Counted from the first letter of the stretch, positions 25,348 to 33,304 are shown. The stretch: 64,000 bases of DNA from Ferdinandcohnia sp047238305 (GCF_047238305.1 NZ_JBDFMO010000001.1:496001-560000); one strand, 5' to 3'. The notes: generated from the sequence alone by a model not told the origin. A program made the numbers and translations.

Positions 25348-25740
25348 ATGAAGTCAATTTCTGTTTCGTTTCATAAGGAAGATGCAGTTGAAGCAATGAA
25401 AGTCGATATTCTTGAAGAAGAAGATTTTAATCGTGTAACGGAAGGTGGCACAAGACACCTATTTGAGCTAGATACGAATATTGGATTTTTTGTCTTTTTC
25501 GATGGTGAAGATGCCGAGGGGAATATCCATTACCTTGCCCTCCAATATGAAGAAGAAAGTGAAGATCCATCCTACTGTTTCGAATTTGAGCTTAAGGATT
25601 TTTATGAATTTATGGCATTGTATCTCAATGACCTTGAGTTCTCAGAAGAAGAATCCGAAGACGAAGAGCAAGAATATGGACCAATCCATCACCTTGCCCA
25701 CCTGCTGTACCACATCGTGGAAGACGCAAAACAAGCATAG
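25348..25740 (+). CDS. Acidic conserved-looking hypothetical protein
   Basis: A 130-residue cytosolic protein, strongly acidic, with a run of Glu/Asp near the C-terminus (SEEESEDEEQEYGP) and no membrane helix. The N-terminal part alternates hydrophobic and charged residues as in a beta-rich fold (FELDTNIGFFVFFDGED). I recognise no family. Start ATG follows AAGGAGGTG with ideal spacing, and the gene has its own terminator, so it is surely expressed. Divergent from the permease pair. Confidence 0.65.
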   Translation: MKSISVSFHKEDAVEAMKVDILEEEDFNRVTEGGTRHLFELDTNIGFFVFFDGEDAEGNIHYLALQYEEESEDPSYCFEFELKDFYEFMALYLNDLEFSEEESEDEEQEYGPIHHLAHLLYHIVEDAKQA

Positions 25741-25750
25741 GAACATGAAG

Positions 25751-25776
25751 GACCACATCAATGTGGTCTGTTTTCC
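25751..25776 (+). terminator. Terminator of the acidic-protein gene
   Basis: A perfect 8-bp stem (GACCACAT / ATGTGGTC) with a two-base loop, followed by TGTTTTCC. Confidence 0.75.
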
Positions 25777-25844
25777 TTTTCAAACGGGCATTTTTATGAA
25801 AAAATAAAGATAGAAAATAATGTTAATTTCAGGTGGGTGATGGC

Positions 25845-26498
25845 TTGTTTCTCAATATCTTTTTCACCATTGTTTACATACTAGGAGTGTATTACTTAAT
25901 ACAGTATAGAATGAGTATCAAAAAGGCTGTTGATCTTTCGAAAGAAGCTCTTTTTCCACAAACAGAAGAGGAATTTCGTGGGATCCTTATTCCTACTGAG
26001 TATAAGGAAATGGAACAACTTTCTAAATCAACTAGATCTTATAAATTTGTCAAATGGGGAACCGTTGTTGCAATCTTGGTCCTTTTGGGTTTACTGATTG
26101 TCATCCTTACAACTGATTTTTTAGGGTCCTCCTTCTTCTCGATGGCGTATCTCTTTTTTGCCATTATCAGTGCTATTCGCCACCGTGGGAATCTTTTTAT
26201 ATTACCAAAGGGCATTATCCTACAGGGTCGGTATTTTTCTTATAGCCGAGTCAAGGAATATGAGGTTGAACGAATTGTGCGTTGGCATGATTTGTATGGC
26301 ATTAATGACCGGATGAATTTTAGCTACAAGCTAACGATTAAGGTAAAAGGATTTTTTCCATTGGTTAATTTCGTTGTTGTTGAAAAAGAAGAGCATCTTG
26401 AAAAAATCATTCATTTGCTGGAAACGGGCGGTGTCCAAGGAAAAAGAATTGTAGAACCCACCCAACAGACTACTCCAAACATGACCACAAAACCGTAA
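25845..26498 (+). CDS. Membrane protein with PH-like C-terminal region, unknown
   Basis: A 217-residue protein: one N-terminal helix (residues about 1-20), a soluble stretch, two close helices (about 75-115), then a cytosolic C-terminal half (LPKGIILQGRYFSYSRVKEYE) whose strand pattern resembles bacterial PH-like/DUF5673-type domains. That assignment is tentative. The frame opens at GTG 25833, but the TTG at 25845 has AGGTGGG about eight bases before it and begins directly in the first helix, so it is preferred. Monocistronic. Confidence 0.55.
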   Translation: MFLNIFFTIVYILGVYYLIQYRMSIKKAVDLSKEALFPQTEEEFRGILIPTEYKEMEQLSKSTRSYKFVKWGTVVAILVLLGLLIVILTTDFLGSSFFSMAYLFFAIISAIRHRGNLFILPKGIILQGRYFSYSRVKEYEVERIVRWHDLYGINDRMNFSYKLTIKVKGFFPLVNFVVVEKEEHLEKIIHLLETGGVQGKRIVEPTQQTTPNMTTKP

Positions 26499-26528
26499 AA
26501 CACCAGGCTATCAACCTGGTGTTTTTTT
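26499..26528 (+). terminator. Terminator after the PH-like membrane protein
   Basis: A perfect 9-bp stem (AACACCAGG / CCTGGTGTT) with a seven-base loop, followed by TTTTT. Confidence 0.88.
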
Positions 26529-26569
26529 ATTTCCACATTTGTACCCTCTTAATCTAGGAATTTTGTCCA

Positions 26570-26597
26570 AACACTACGTACAATTGTGCATAGAGTA
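26570..26597 (+). promoter_or_regulatory. Sigma-K-like promoter of the glycan operon
   Basis: CATAGAGTA at 26589-26597 matches the sigma-K -10 consensus CATAnnnTA exactly, and AACA at 26570-26573, 15 bases upstream, fits the short sigma-K -35. The expected start, near 26603, gives a 35-base leader containing the GGAAGGAG ribosome site. No comparable sigma-A promoter was seen in the 110-base gap. Confidence 0.55.
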
Positions 26598-26637
26598 ATG
26601 GAAAAGACTACCACAAAAATGGAAGGAGTCGATAGAT

Positions 26638-27702
26638 TTGCCTACTGCTATGCACTTAAACTTACGTGTAGACCCCACCCAATACATTCCACAAATCAGA
26701 AATGTGCCTGACTATGATTATATTCATGTTGTAAGACAGCCGAAATATATGGTAGATATGTCCCTCTTAAATGATAATGTTTACTATTTAAATGAAATTG
26801 AATCACCTAAGAATTTTGTTAAAAAACAAAAGATAAAGCTTATACATGCCCATCACGGACAACTTGGAATTCTTTTGCTACCTTTTAAGGAAAAAACAGG
26901 CTTACCCATGGTCACAAGCATTAGAGGGCGTGATGGAACCTTGGCAGACCAGCATTTCACCTATTTAGATCATATGAAATTGCTTTTTAAGCAAACAGAA
27001 ATGTTATTCCCTGTATGCCATTTTTTAGCTGAGAGAATGATTGAATGGGGCTGCCCCGAAGAGAAAATCAGAGTGTTATACGGAGGTGTGGACCTTAACC
27101 AATTTCAATTTCGGTCACCTGAAATAACCGGCACACAAAATATACTCTCAATTGGGAGATTAGTAGAAAAAAAAGGGCACCATGTTTTGCTCCAAGCGTT
27201 TGCTAAAATCCGTCAATCATTCCCAAATGCAACCCTTACACTTATCGGTCGTGGACCGTTAGAAGATTACCTCAAACAATTGGCATCCCAATTAAATTTA
27301 GGTGATTCCTTTCGATTGCTACAACATCTACCAAAAGCACAAGTACATGAACACATGAAAAAGGCAGACCTCTTTTGCGCGGCAAGTCTAACTGCAACTA
27401 ACGGAGACGTGGAAGGAATTCCAAATACAGTAAAGGAAGCAATGGCAACTGGGATACCCGTCATCTCAACGACACATGCAGGAATTCCAGAACTGGTGAC
27501 ACATAATGTAGATGGTTTCTTAGTGCCAGAAAACGATATTGATGAACTTGCACTCGCACTAGAACACATGCTAACTACCCAATCATTATGGCTCCCCTTC
27601 GCAACTGCTGCACGTCAAAAAGTAGAACAAAACTTCGAATTAACTGCCCAACTTAAGCAGCAAGCTCGCTTCTATGATGAACTATTAGGAGGATCAAAAT
27701 GA
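26638..27702 (+). CDS. Family 4 glycosyltransferase (GT-B fold)
   Basis: A 354-residue GT4 enzyme. The C-terminal nucleotide-sugar-binding half is canonical: NILSIGRLVEKKGHH (glycine-lysine loop), TLIGRGPLEDYL, and the EGIPNTVKEAMATGIPVIST motif with the E-x7-E pattern. The N-terminal acceptor half is shorter than usual (about 130 residues). It should transfer a sugar, from a UDP- or GDP-donor, with retention of configuration. Start TTG 26638 follows GGAAGGAG. First of three tightly linked genes (4-bp ATGA overlap to the next). With the sigma-K-like promoter this suggests a role in outer spore or mother-cell glycan. Confidence 0.88.
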   Translation: MPTAMHLNLRVDPTQYIPQIRNVPDYDYIHVVRQPKYMVDMSLLNDNVYYLNEIESPKNFVKKQKIKLIHAHHGQLGILLLPFKEKTGLPMVTSIRGRDGTLADQHFTYLDHMKLLFKQTEMLFPVCHFLAERMIEWGCPEEKIRVLYGGVDLNQFQFRSPEITGTQNILSIGRLVEKKGHHVLLQAFAKIRQSFPNATLTLIGRGPLEDYLKQLASQLNLGDSFRLLQHLPKAQVHEHMKKADLFCAASLTATNGDVEGIPNTVKEAMATGIPVISTTHAGIPELVTHNVDGFLVPENDIDELALALEHMLTTQSLWLPFATAARQKVEQNFELTAQLKQQARFYDELLGGSK

Positions 27703-28859
27703 ATGACTTTACTTCAATAACTGTAACAAAACCTGAAAAAACACTAAAAATCCATAATCCTACCTCATACCCTCTCATTGGAAAGGGGGCTCAAGGCGCT
27801 GTTTTCAAGCTCTCCCAGAATACATGTGTGAAAATTTTTGTAGACCCTTTTAAAGCCAAAATGGAACAGGAGGCTTTAAAAACAGCCAAAAAGAACCCCT
27901 TCATTCCAAAGGTCTATGAAACAGGAGAAAATTATGTGGTGATGGAATACTTAAACGGACCTAGCTTAAAAGACTATCTTCTTGGAAGCATGTTCATGCC
28001 CGAAGAAATCACGAAGAAACTTTTACAGATGCTAGAAGGGTTTAGAAAATCCAAATTTACAATGATAGACGCCCCACTTCGCCATATCTTCGTCGTAAAC
28101 GATGAATTGAAGGTAGTCGACCATGTGAATGCATTTAAACGAGATCATCCTGTGCCGATTAAATTAATTCGCGATTTAAAATTACTCCTTTTGAAGGAAT
28201 CCTTTCTCATGCAGGTCCAAAAACTAGCACCTGACACTTACAAAGAGTGGGACAGCTATTTTAATCAAAAAATAAGCTTTAAAAAAATGCTCATACAACC
28301 CGATCGGGGTGATAGTGTGAAGGTCGATAGCTCCTATTCACAGCTATTGATTGGAAAAGGGCATCAGGGTGCTGTATATCGATTATCAGAAGACCGTTGT
28401 GTCAAGGTTTATGGAAAAACCAATCATGCTCAACAAGAACAAGATGTTTTATTATCTTGCCAGCACTTATCCTTCATTCCAAAGGTATACGAGGCAGAGG
28501 AAAATTATGTTGTGATGGAATATCTATCTGGACCAGACCTAAATACGTATCTAAAAAAACAAACCAAGCTTCCAGCAGAGGTTACAAGAAATCTACTGGA
28601 TATCCTTACACACATGAAAAAGGAAGGCTTCAATCAAATTGATGCACCACTGCGCCATATTATTATTACAAAGAATGGCTTTAAAATGGTTGACCATGTG
28701 TACTCATTTACGCGTAACCAAAATCGTCCACTCGAGTTATTTCAAGATTTACATGAAAGAGGATTTCTTGAGGCGTTTTTAGAGCAAGTGAAAAGCCTAG
28801 ATTTAAAAACCTATCATGAATGGACCAAAACCCCCATTCCTTTAACAAAGGAAGGTTAG
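27699..28859 (+). CDS. Tandem kinase-fold protein (two RIO/YrzF-like repeats)
   Basis: A 386-residue cytosolic protein made of two homologous kinase-like units, about 20-200 and 210-380. Each has a glycine loop (IGKGAQGAVF from residue 27; IGKGHQGAVY from 218), the ATP lysine (CVKIF, Lys45; CVKVY, about Lys236), the motif FIPKVYE, a hinge (NYVVMEYL in both), a catalytic-loop equivalent (IDAPLRHI in both) and a DFG-like aspartate (VDHV in both). The catalytic Asn of normal kinases is replaced by His, and the usual C-lobe is much reduced. It overlaps the glycosyltransferase by 4 bp and is six bases ahead of the epimerase. Relatives are single-domain Bacillus kinase-like proteins; the duplication is unusual. 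Activity is uncertain. Confidence 0.75.
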   Translation: MNDFTSITVTKPEKTLKIHNPTSYPLIGKGAQGAVFKLSQNTCVKIFVDPFKAKMEQEALKTAKKNPFIPKVYETGENYVVMEYLNGPSLKDYLLGSMFMPEEITKKLLQMLEGFRKSKFTMIDAPLRHIFVVNDELKVVDHVNAFKRDHPVPIKLIRDLKLLLLKESFLMQVQKLAPDTYKEWDSYFNQKISFKKMLIQPDRGDSVKVDSSYSQLLIGKGHQGAVYRLSEDRCVKVYGKTNHAQQEQDVLLSCQHLSFIPKVYEAEENYVVMEYLSGPDLNTYLKKQTKLPAEVTRNLLDILTHMKKEGFNQIDAPLRHIIITKNGFKMVDHVYSFTRNQNRPLELFQDLHERGFLEAFLEQVKSLDLKTYHEWTKTPIPLTKEG

Positions 28860-28865
28860 AGAATT

Positions 28866-29876
28866 ATGAGCATTCTTGTAACTGGAGCTGCAGGCTTTAT
28901 TGGCTATCATTTATCAACACGTCTACTCGCAAAGGGATATCATGTCATCGGTGTTGACAATCTCAACAACTACTACGATGTTCGCTTAAAAAAGGAACGC
29001 CTCCTTCAGCTTAGGCAACATAATAATTTCATATTCTATCAACTGGATTTGGCAGATTCCGGGAAACTACATGAGCTGTTTACAAGAGAGCAAATCAATA
29101 TAGTGATTAATCTTGCAGCACAGGCCGGTGTTCGTTACAGCCTCAAGCATCCGCAAGTATATGTCCATTCAAATCTAGTAGGCTTCCTCAATATCTTAGA
29201 GGCCTGCCGCCATCATCCTGTTGACCATCTCCTGTTTGCATCCTCAAGCTCGGTATACGGAGCAAACGCGAGCATTCCGTTTTCAACTAAAGACTCTGTT
29301 GACCATCCGGTAAGCTTATATGCTGCTACGAAAAAATCAAATGAGCTCATGGCTCACTCCTATAGCCACCTTTTTAATATACCAATTACCGGGCTCCGTT
29401 TTTTTACTGTATATGGACCTTGGGGGCGCCCCGATATGGCCTATTATTTGTTTACACAAGATATTTTAGAAGGCAGACCTATCAAAGTCTTTAATAATGG
29501 TGACATGCGCAGGGATTTTACGTATATTGATGATATTGTGGATGGGATTATTGGTTTACTCGACCACCCCCCATCTAAAAACTCTGACTGGGACCCATTG
29601 GATCCAGATCCTAGCTCAAGCAACGCCCCCTATAAAATTTATAATATCGGCAATAACAGTCCAGTAAGCCTAATTAATTTCATTAGGACCTTGGAAAAAG
29701 CAATTGGAAAACAAGCTAACATCCAGTTGTATCCGATGCAGCGTGGGGATGTCAAAGAAACGTACGCTGATATTACTGATTTGCATGAAGCGATCGGATT
29801 TCAACCCAAGATTTCAATAGAAGAAGGCCTTACTAAATTTGTGAACTGGTTTAAAGAATATTATCGGTGGACATAG
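28866..29876 (+). CDS. NAD-dependent nucleotide-sugar epimerase, UDP-glucuronate 4-epimerase-like
   Basis: A 336-residue extended short-chain dehydrogenase. The Rossmann motif is TGAAGFIGYHL; Ser/Tyr/Lys are in ASSSSVYG and YAATKKSNELMA; the substrate region is RFFTVYGPWGRPDMAYYLFT, which with VDNLNNYYDVRLKKERL is typical of UDP-glucuronate 4-epimerases (GAE/CapI/LspL). It would convert UDP-GlcA to UDP-GalA for the glycosyltransferase encoded two genes upstream. An inserted loop (residues about 237-253, rich in Asp/Pro/Ser) is also usual for this group. ATG starts six bases after the kinase-like gene. Operon ends at the hairpin 29892-29914. Confidence 0.87.
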   Translation: MSILVTGAAGFIGYHLSTRLLAKGYHVIGVDNLNNYYDVRLKKERLLQLRQHNNFIFYQLDLADSGKLHELFTREQINIVINLAAQAGVRYSLKHPQVYVHSNLVGFLNILEACRHHPVDHLLFASSSSVYGANASIPFSTKDSVDHPVSLYAATKKSNELMAHSYSHLFNIPITGLRFFTVYGPWGRPDMAYYLFTQDILEGRPIKVFNNGDMRRDFTYIDDIVDGIIGLLDHPPSKNSDWDPLDPDPSSSNAPYKIYNIGNNSPVSLINFIRTLEKAIGKQANIQLYPMQRGDVKETYADITDLHEAIGFQPKISIEEGLTKFVNWFKEYYRWT

Positions 29877-29891
29877 GTTTGTATTTTATGG

Positions 29892-29920
29892 CCCGCCTCC
29901 TGTTGGGAGGCGGGTGTTTT
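29892..29920 (+). terminator. Terminator of the glycan operon
   Basis: A perfect 9-bp GC-rich stem (CCCGCCTCC / GGAGGCGGG) with a five-base loop, followed by TGTTTT. Confidence 0.88.
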
Positions 29921-29930
29921 CGTGAGGTCG

Positions 29931-30095
29931 CTCTTGTGTGGGACAAGCTTGTGCGTTTTTCCCTTGAGCATTTCCCGCAATGTTTCTCTTGCGGGACATG
30001 CTTACGTGTTCCTCCCCTCAAGCTTGTGCCGCAAAACCTTGCTTGCGGGACATGCTTACGCGTTTTTCCCCTCGAGCTTGTACCGCAAAACCACG
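29931..30095. repeat. Three tandem 55-bp hairpin units
   Basis: Units start at 29931, 29986 and 30041, each exactly 55 bp. Each can form a hairpin with arms like TTGCGGGACATGCTT and AAGCTTGTACCGCAA (13 of 15 paired) around a pyrimidine-rich loop. Because 55 is not a multiple of three, the open frames here are accidental. Confidence 0.8.
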
Positions 30096-30140
30096 AAACG
30101 ACTATTTCATGCTTGTTCCAAAAACTTTTAACAAGAAATA

Positions 30141-30192
30141 CGAATAAACGTTCTTGTTTTTGTTGATAATAGAATGTATGTTCGTATATAAT
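30141..30192 (+). promoter_or_regulatory. Sigma-A promoter with two LexA-type (SOS) boxes
   Basis: The promoter is -35 TTGATA (30163-30168), an 18-base spacer, -10 TATAAT (30187-30192). CGAATAAACGTTCT (30141-30154) matches the Gram-positive SOS consensus CGAACRNRYGTTCG at 12 of 14 positions, and AGAATGTATGTTCG (30171-30184) is a second, weaker match between -35 and -10. Repression by LexA is inferred. Confidence 0.6.
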
Positions 30193-30212
30193 ATAAAAAA
30201 GGAGATGATTAC

Positions 30213-30440
30213 ATGCGCGGGATTTTACAGCGTGCCCTGCTTCAACACACACCTATCGAAATCATCTATATGTCTCAAAATGGAGTTCTTACCCAACGCA
30301 ACATTCAAGTATTGGAAATCCAAGAAACCACAATTAAAGCCTATTGCTTGCTTCGCAATAAAAAAAGAACCTTTAAAATAGATAGCATTTTATCAGCAGC
30401 CGTACCAAGGAACAAAGGAGATGTGAAATTTGCAAATTAG
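30213..30440 (+). CDS. Mini WYL-like protein, 75 residues
   Basis: A small protein (MRGILQRALLQHTPIEIIYM start) that resembles just the first beta strands of a WYL domain: an IEIIYMSQNG strand pair, then a V..I..ETTIKAYCLLRNKKRTFKIDSI segment. WYL domains often sense nucleic-acid ligands or DNA damage. There is no HTH in this polypeptide, but the next gene encodes one and overlaps it by 11 bp. ATG follows AAAAAAGGAGATGATTAC. It is the first gene after the LexA-box promoter. Family assignment is moderate. Confidence 0.6.
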   Translation: MRGILQRALLQHTPIEIIYMSQNGVLTQRNIQVLEIQETTIKAYCLLRNKKRTFKIDSILSAAVPRNKGDVKFAN

Positions 30441-30681
30441 AACACTACAAATGAGGATGGAACATACGGAACAAGAAATATATGAACAAGTCGTTAAATA
30501 TATGATGAAACACCACAAAGCTCCGACGATGCGTGAGCTTTCAAGACTTTGTACATCTGTGAGCTCAACAAGCACAATCAAGGCATACCTTGATCGTCTC
30601 AAGGAAAAAGGGATGCTACATTATGAACCAAAAACACCACGTTCCATCACCTTACTAAAAGAACTACCCCATGCAAAATAG
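30430..30681 (+). CDS. LexA-type winged-helix DNA-binding protein lacking the protease domain
   Basis: An 83-residue protein containing essentially only the LexA N-terminal HTH (EIYEQVVKYMMKHHKAPTMR, then ELSRLCTSVSSTSTIKAYL and a wing LKEKGMLHYEPKTPRSI). The S24 peptidase half that gives LexA its RecA-stimulated self-cleavage and dimerisation is absent. TTG 30430 follows AAAGGAGATG; ATGs six and eight codons later are alternatives. It overlaps the mini-WYL gene, so the two are co-translated. It could compete with LexA or be a separate DNA-binding subunit. Confidence 0.75.
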   Translation: MQIRTLQMRMEHTEQEIYEQVVKYMMKHHKAPTMRELSRLCTSVSSTSTIKAYLDRLKEKGMLHYEPKTPRSITLLKELPHAK

Positions 30682-30690
30682 GGTAGTTCT
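30660..30690. terminator. Hairpin between convergent genes
   Basis: A perfect 10-bp stem (AGAACTACCC / GGGTAGTTCT); T residues follow on the minus side (TTTTAG), few on the plus side. Confidence 0.6.
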
Positions 30691-30704
30691 GTCGCTAATA
30701 TATT

Positions 30705-31073
30705 CTAAAGTTTTTCATCTACATCTGAGGTATCGACATCATCACCAAACCAATCAACAAGCTTTGCTTTAGCCTTTGCTTTGACATCTTCATCAATATG
30801 CATGGCTACTTGGAAAAGCGCAACACCTAAAGCGCCAAGATCATCTGTAAAACCAATACCTGCAGCGATGTCTGGAATGAGGTCAACCGGAAAAATAAAA
30901 TAGCCCAACGCAGCAAGAATTGTCACCCTTGCTTTTGCAGGTAGATTCGGCTTTTGTAGCACATAGTAAAGCAAAAGCGCCGTATATACCACAGAATGAC
31001 CTGCTCTTAGAGCAAACTTTTTAAGTTTTTCCCAAAACTTCTCTTCCGAATAATGCTTTTCCATATCGTCCAT
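30705..31073 (-). CDS. YkvA-family (DUF1232) protein
   Basis: A 122-residue protein with a central hydrophobic pair of helices containing ILAALGYFIFPVDLIPDI, the hallmark of DUF1232/YkvA proteins, plus a conserved GFTDDLGALGVAL stretch. Function unknown; probably membrane-associated. Start ATG follows GGGGGATTCAC; a second ATG three codons on is possible. The 330-base gap upstream is described separately. Confidence 0.85.
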   Translation of the reverse strand: MDDMEKHYSEEKFWEKLKKFALRAGHSVVYTALLLYYVLQKPNLPAKARVTILAALGYFIFPVDLIPDIAAGIGFTDDLGALGVALFQVAMHIDEDVKAKAKAKLVDWFGDDVDTSDVDEKL

Positions 31074-31404
31074 GTGAATCCCCCATTTTATTTGTTCTGC
31101 ATTATTACTACTATTGTACTACAAAGGCAAACAAATGAATCATTGGGCTAACATGAAATTTCAACTTTCCTTAGATTATGTTGCCATTCCATTTTTACAC
31201 GTAAAAATCAATCAAATACGCTTTGGCGTATTTGCGCCCAGATTTTATTAGGCCCACATGATGTGGGTCACAAAGACATTGTCACAGGATGTGGCGTTCT
31301 TAGTCTTTGATCTTTTGCTCGAATAGATTCCTTTGAAAATCTGTGGCATCCGCCGGAGACTTTAAATTAATTTAGCAGAAGTAGCTGACTTCTGCTGAAT
31401 TAAT
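31074..31404. repeat. Structured intergenic region with three inverted repeats
   Basis: No gene. Successive inverted repeats are CAAATACGC / GCGTATTTG (31213-31234), CCCACAT / ATGTGGG (31253-31267) and a very long one at 31361-31409. Between them lies a low-AT stretch with CACAAAGAC, GTCACAGGATGTGGCG and GCATCCGCCGG. From memory, similar text recurs between genes in other Bacillus genomes, so this may be a dispersed structured repeat. Confidence 0.45.
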
Positions 31405-31409
31405 TTAAA
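31361..31409 (-). terminator. Long hairpin terminator at the pepF 3' end
   Basis: A 22-bp inverted repeat (left 31361-31382, right 31388-31409; core TAGCAGAAGT / ACTTCTGCTG) with a five-base loop; it overlaps the pepF stop codon. No clean T run follows, so termination is presumed from structure and position. Confidence 0.6.
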
Positions 31410-33195
31410 AGCTTTTTTCAAGCTCATCCACCAATGAACCAACATAAGCTACAGCTTTTTTAATTGGCTCTGGTGTTGACATGTCCACTCCAGCAAGTTT
31501 CATTAACTGTAGGGGCTTTAGTGTTCCACCCGCTTTTAATGCTGATAGCCAACGATCTACCGCGGGCTGGCCTTCCTCTTGAATCATTTGAGAAGCAGCT
31601 GTTGAAGCGGTTAACCCCGCGGAATACGTATATGGATATAAGCCCATATAATAATGTGGCTGGCGCATCCATGTTAGTGCAGCTAGTTCATCCATTTCGA
31701 CTTCTTCTCCCCAGAATGCGGAAAGTAACTCTGTTTTTTGTTCACAGAGAATGTTGGCTGTAATAGGGGTGCCTTCGTGAGCTAACTCATATATACGTCG
31801 CTGTAGTTCACCCTCAAGAATATGTGTCACAAAATTGTGGTAATAGGTACCTAATGATTGTAAAATCACCCAGCGTTTCATGCGCTCATCATTTGACTGA
31901 GCCAAAATATATCTACTTAGAAGCATCTCATTCATTGTCGAAGGCGCCTCAATAAAATAGCGAGAAGGACGTGTATTTGAAATACGTTGATTGCGCCCCG
32001 CTAGCACAAAGTGCCCAGCATGTCCCAGTTCATGAGCAAGGGTAAATGTATTACGCATCGAATTATTCCATGTCATTAAAATGTACGGATGGGCGCCATA
32101 CGGGCTTGAGCAAAACGCACCCGATCGTTTTCCAATATTATCGGCTAGGTCGACCCAACGATTATGGATTCCCTCTTCCATAATTTCAACATACTCTGTT
32201 CCCATCACCTGTAAGGCATCTAGCACTAACCTTGAAGCCTCCTCATATGTGACCTCAGGGTCGAAATCTGGATCAAGCGGTGCCTTTAAATCACTATAGT
32301 ACATTTTCTCGAGTCCTAATACGCGTTGCTTTAATTTTGCAAGGCGACGCATATGAGGTGCTAATTCAGTTTGAATTGTCTTTAGCTGATTATGGTACAT
32401 TTCCTTTGTAACCTGTTGTTCATCAAGAAGCATCTCTGTTACAGACCCAAACCCGCGTAAACGAGCTTCAATCACCTGCTTTTTCACCTCTGTGGCATAT
32501 GTAGCCGCATAAGTGTTTTTATATTTATCCAATGTTTCAGCAAAAGCAGCGGATGCCTTACGACGTAGTTCCGTATTCGCTGAGTCCTCATATTTTGGGA
32601 ATGAATTAAAGGTGAGTGGATGCTCGACCCCATCATCCGTCGTAAATGGCGAAAACTGCATATCTGACGTTTTACTTCTTTGATAAATCATATATGGAGA
32701 ATCCATGACCTCACCAAAAGCAGCTAATACTTCCTCAGCATCTGGTGATAGAGTATGTTCCTTTGCTTCAAGGATATCTGCTAACGTCTTCTCAAATTCC
32801 TCCAACCCTTTTTCTTCTTTTATGTATGTACGAATCGTTTCTGAGTCTAGTGCTAGCAATTCTGATTTTATAAATGATAGACTAGCTCTCACATTTGAAA
32901 GTAAGGATGCTGCTCTGGCCGCGTTTGCCTGATACACGGAGTTGGTTCCATCAACCGATATATGTAGGTCGGCATAGCTCATCACCCGCATCACTCTTTC
33001 CTGCAGAGCATCCTTTGCTACTAGGCAGTCAAACAAGGATTTTGCTGTTTCACCAACACGTCCCTTGTATTGTGTAACGGTTTGGATATCCAATTGGACT
33101 GACGAAAGTTCCCTCTCCCAGGCCTCGTCTGTTTCAAATAAATCTTCTAGGTTCCACGTTTGTTCAACAGGCACCTCAGATCGCAATAATGCCAT
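31405..33195 (-). CDS. pepF: Oligoendopeptidase F (M3 metallopeptidase)
   Basis: A 596-residue zinc endopeptidase of family M3B. The zinc motif HELGH is at residues 388-392 (TLAHELGHAGHF), and the third ligand is a Glu in the following helix (SRYFIEAPSTMNEMLLSR). The N-terminal half is the helical oligopeptidase cap (TWNLEDLFETDEAWE, typical of PepF). It degrades short peptides in the cytosol. Start ATG follows GGGGGAATTGC. Monocistronic. Confidence 0.93.
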   Translation of the reverse strand: MALLRSEVPVEQTWNLEDLFETDEAWERELSSVQLDIQTVTQYKGRVGETAKSLFDCLVAKDALQERVMRVMSYADLHISVDGTNSVYQANAARAASLLSNVRASLSFIKSELLALDSETIRTYIKEEKGLEEFEKTLADILEAKEHTLSPDAEEVLAAFGEVMDSPYMIYQRSKTSDMQFSPFTTDDGVEHPLTFNSFPKYEDSANTELRRKASAAFAETLDKYKNTYAATYATEVKKQVIEARLRGFGSVTEMLLDEQQVTKEMYHNQLKTIQTELAPHMRRLAKLKQRVLGLEKMYYSDLKAPLDPDFDPEVTYEEASRLVLDALQVMGTEYVEIMEEGIHNRWVDLADNIGKRSGAFCSSPYGAHPYILMTWNNSMRNTFTLAHELGHAGHFVLAGRNQRISNTRPSRYFIEAPSTMNEMLLSRYILAQSNDERMKRWVILQSLGTYYHNFVTHILEGELQRRIYELAHEGTPITANILCEQKTELLSAFWGEEVEMDELAALTWMRQPHYYMGLYPYTYSAGLTASTAASQMIQEEGQPAVDRWLSALKAGGTLKPLQLMKLAGVDMSTPEPIKKAVAYVGSLVDELEKSF

Positions 33196-33304
33196 TTTGC
33201 AATTCCCCCTTTTGATAATGTTTCGTTAATCGAAATAAACTCTATTTCTATTATAAAATAAACAAACAAAGATTGACATTGAAATCCCTAATTTTCTTAC
33301 AAAA

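Noticed and set aside
29851..30252. Minus-strand reading frame with repeated peptide motifs
   Set aside because: It comes from the 55-bp tandem repeat read in three shifting frames; no ribosome site and it overlaps the epimerase 3' end and terminator.
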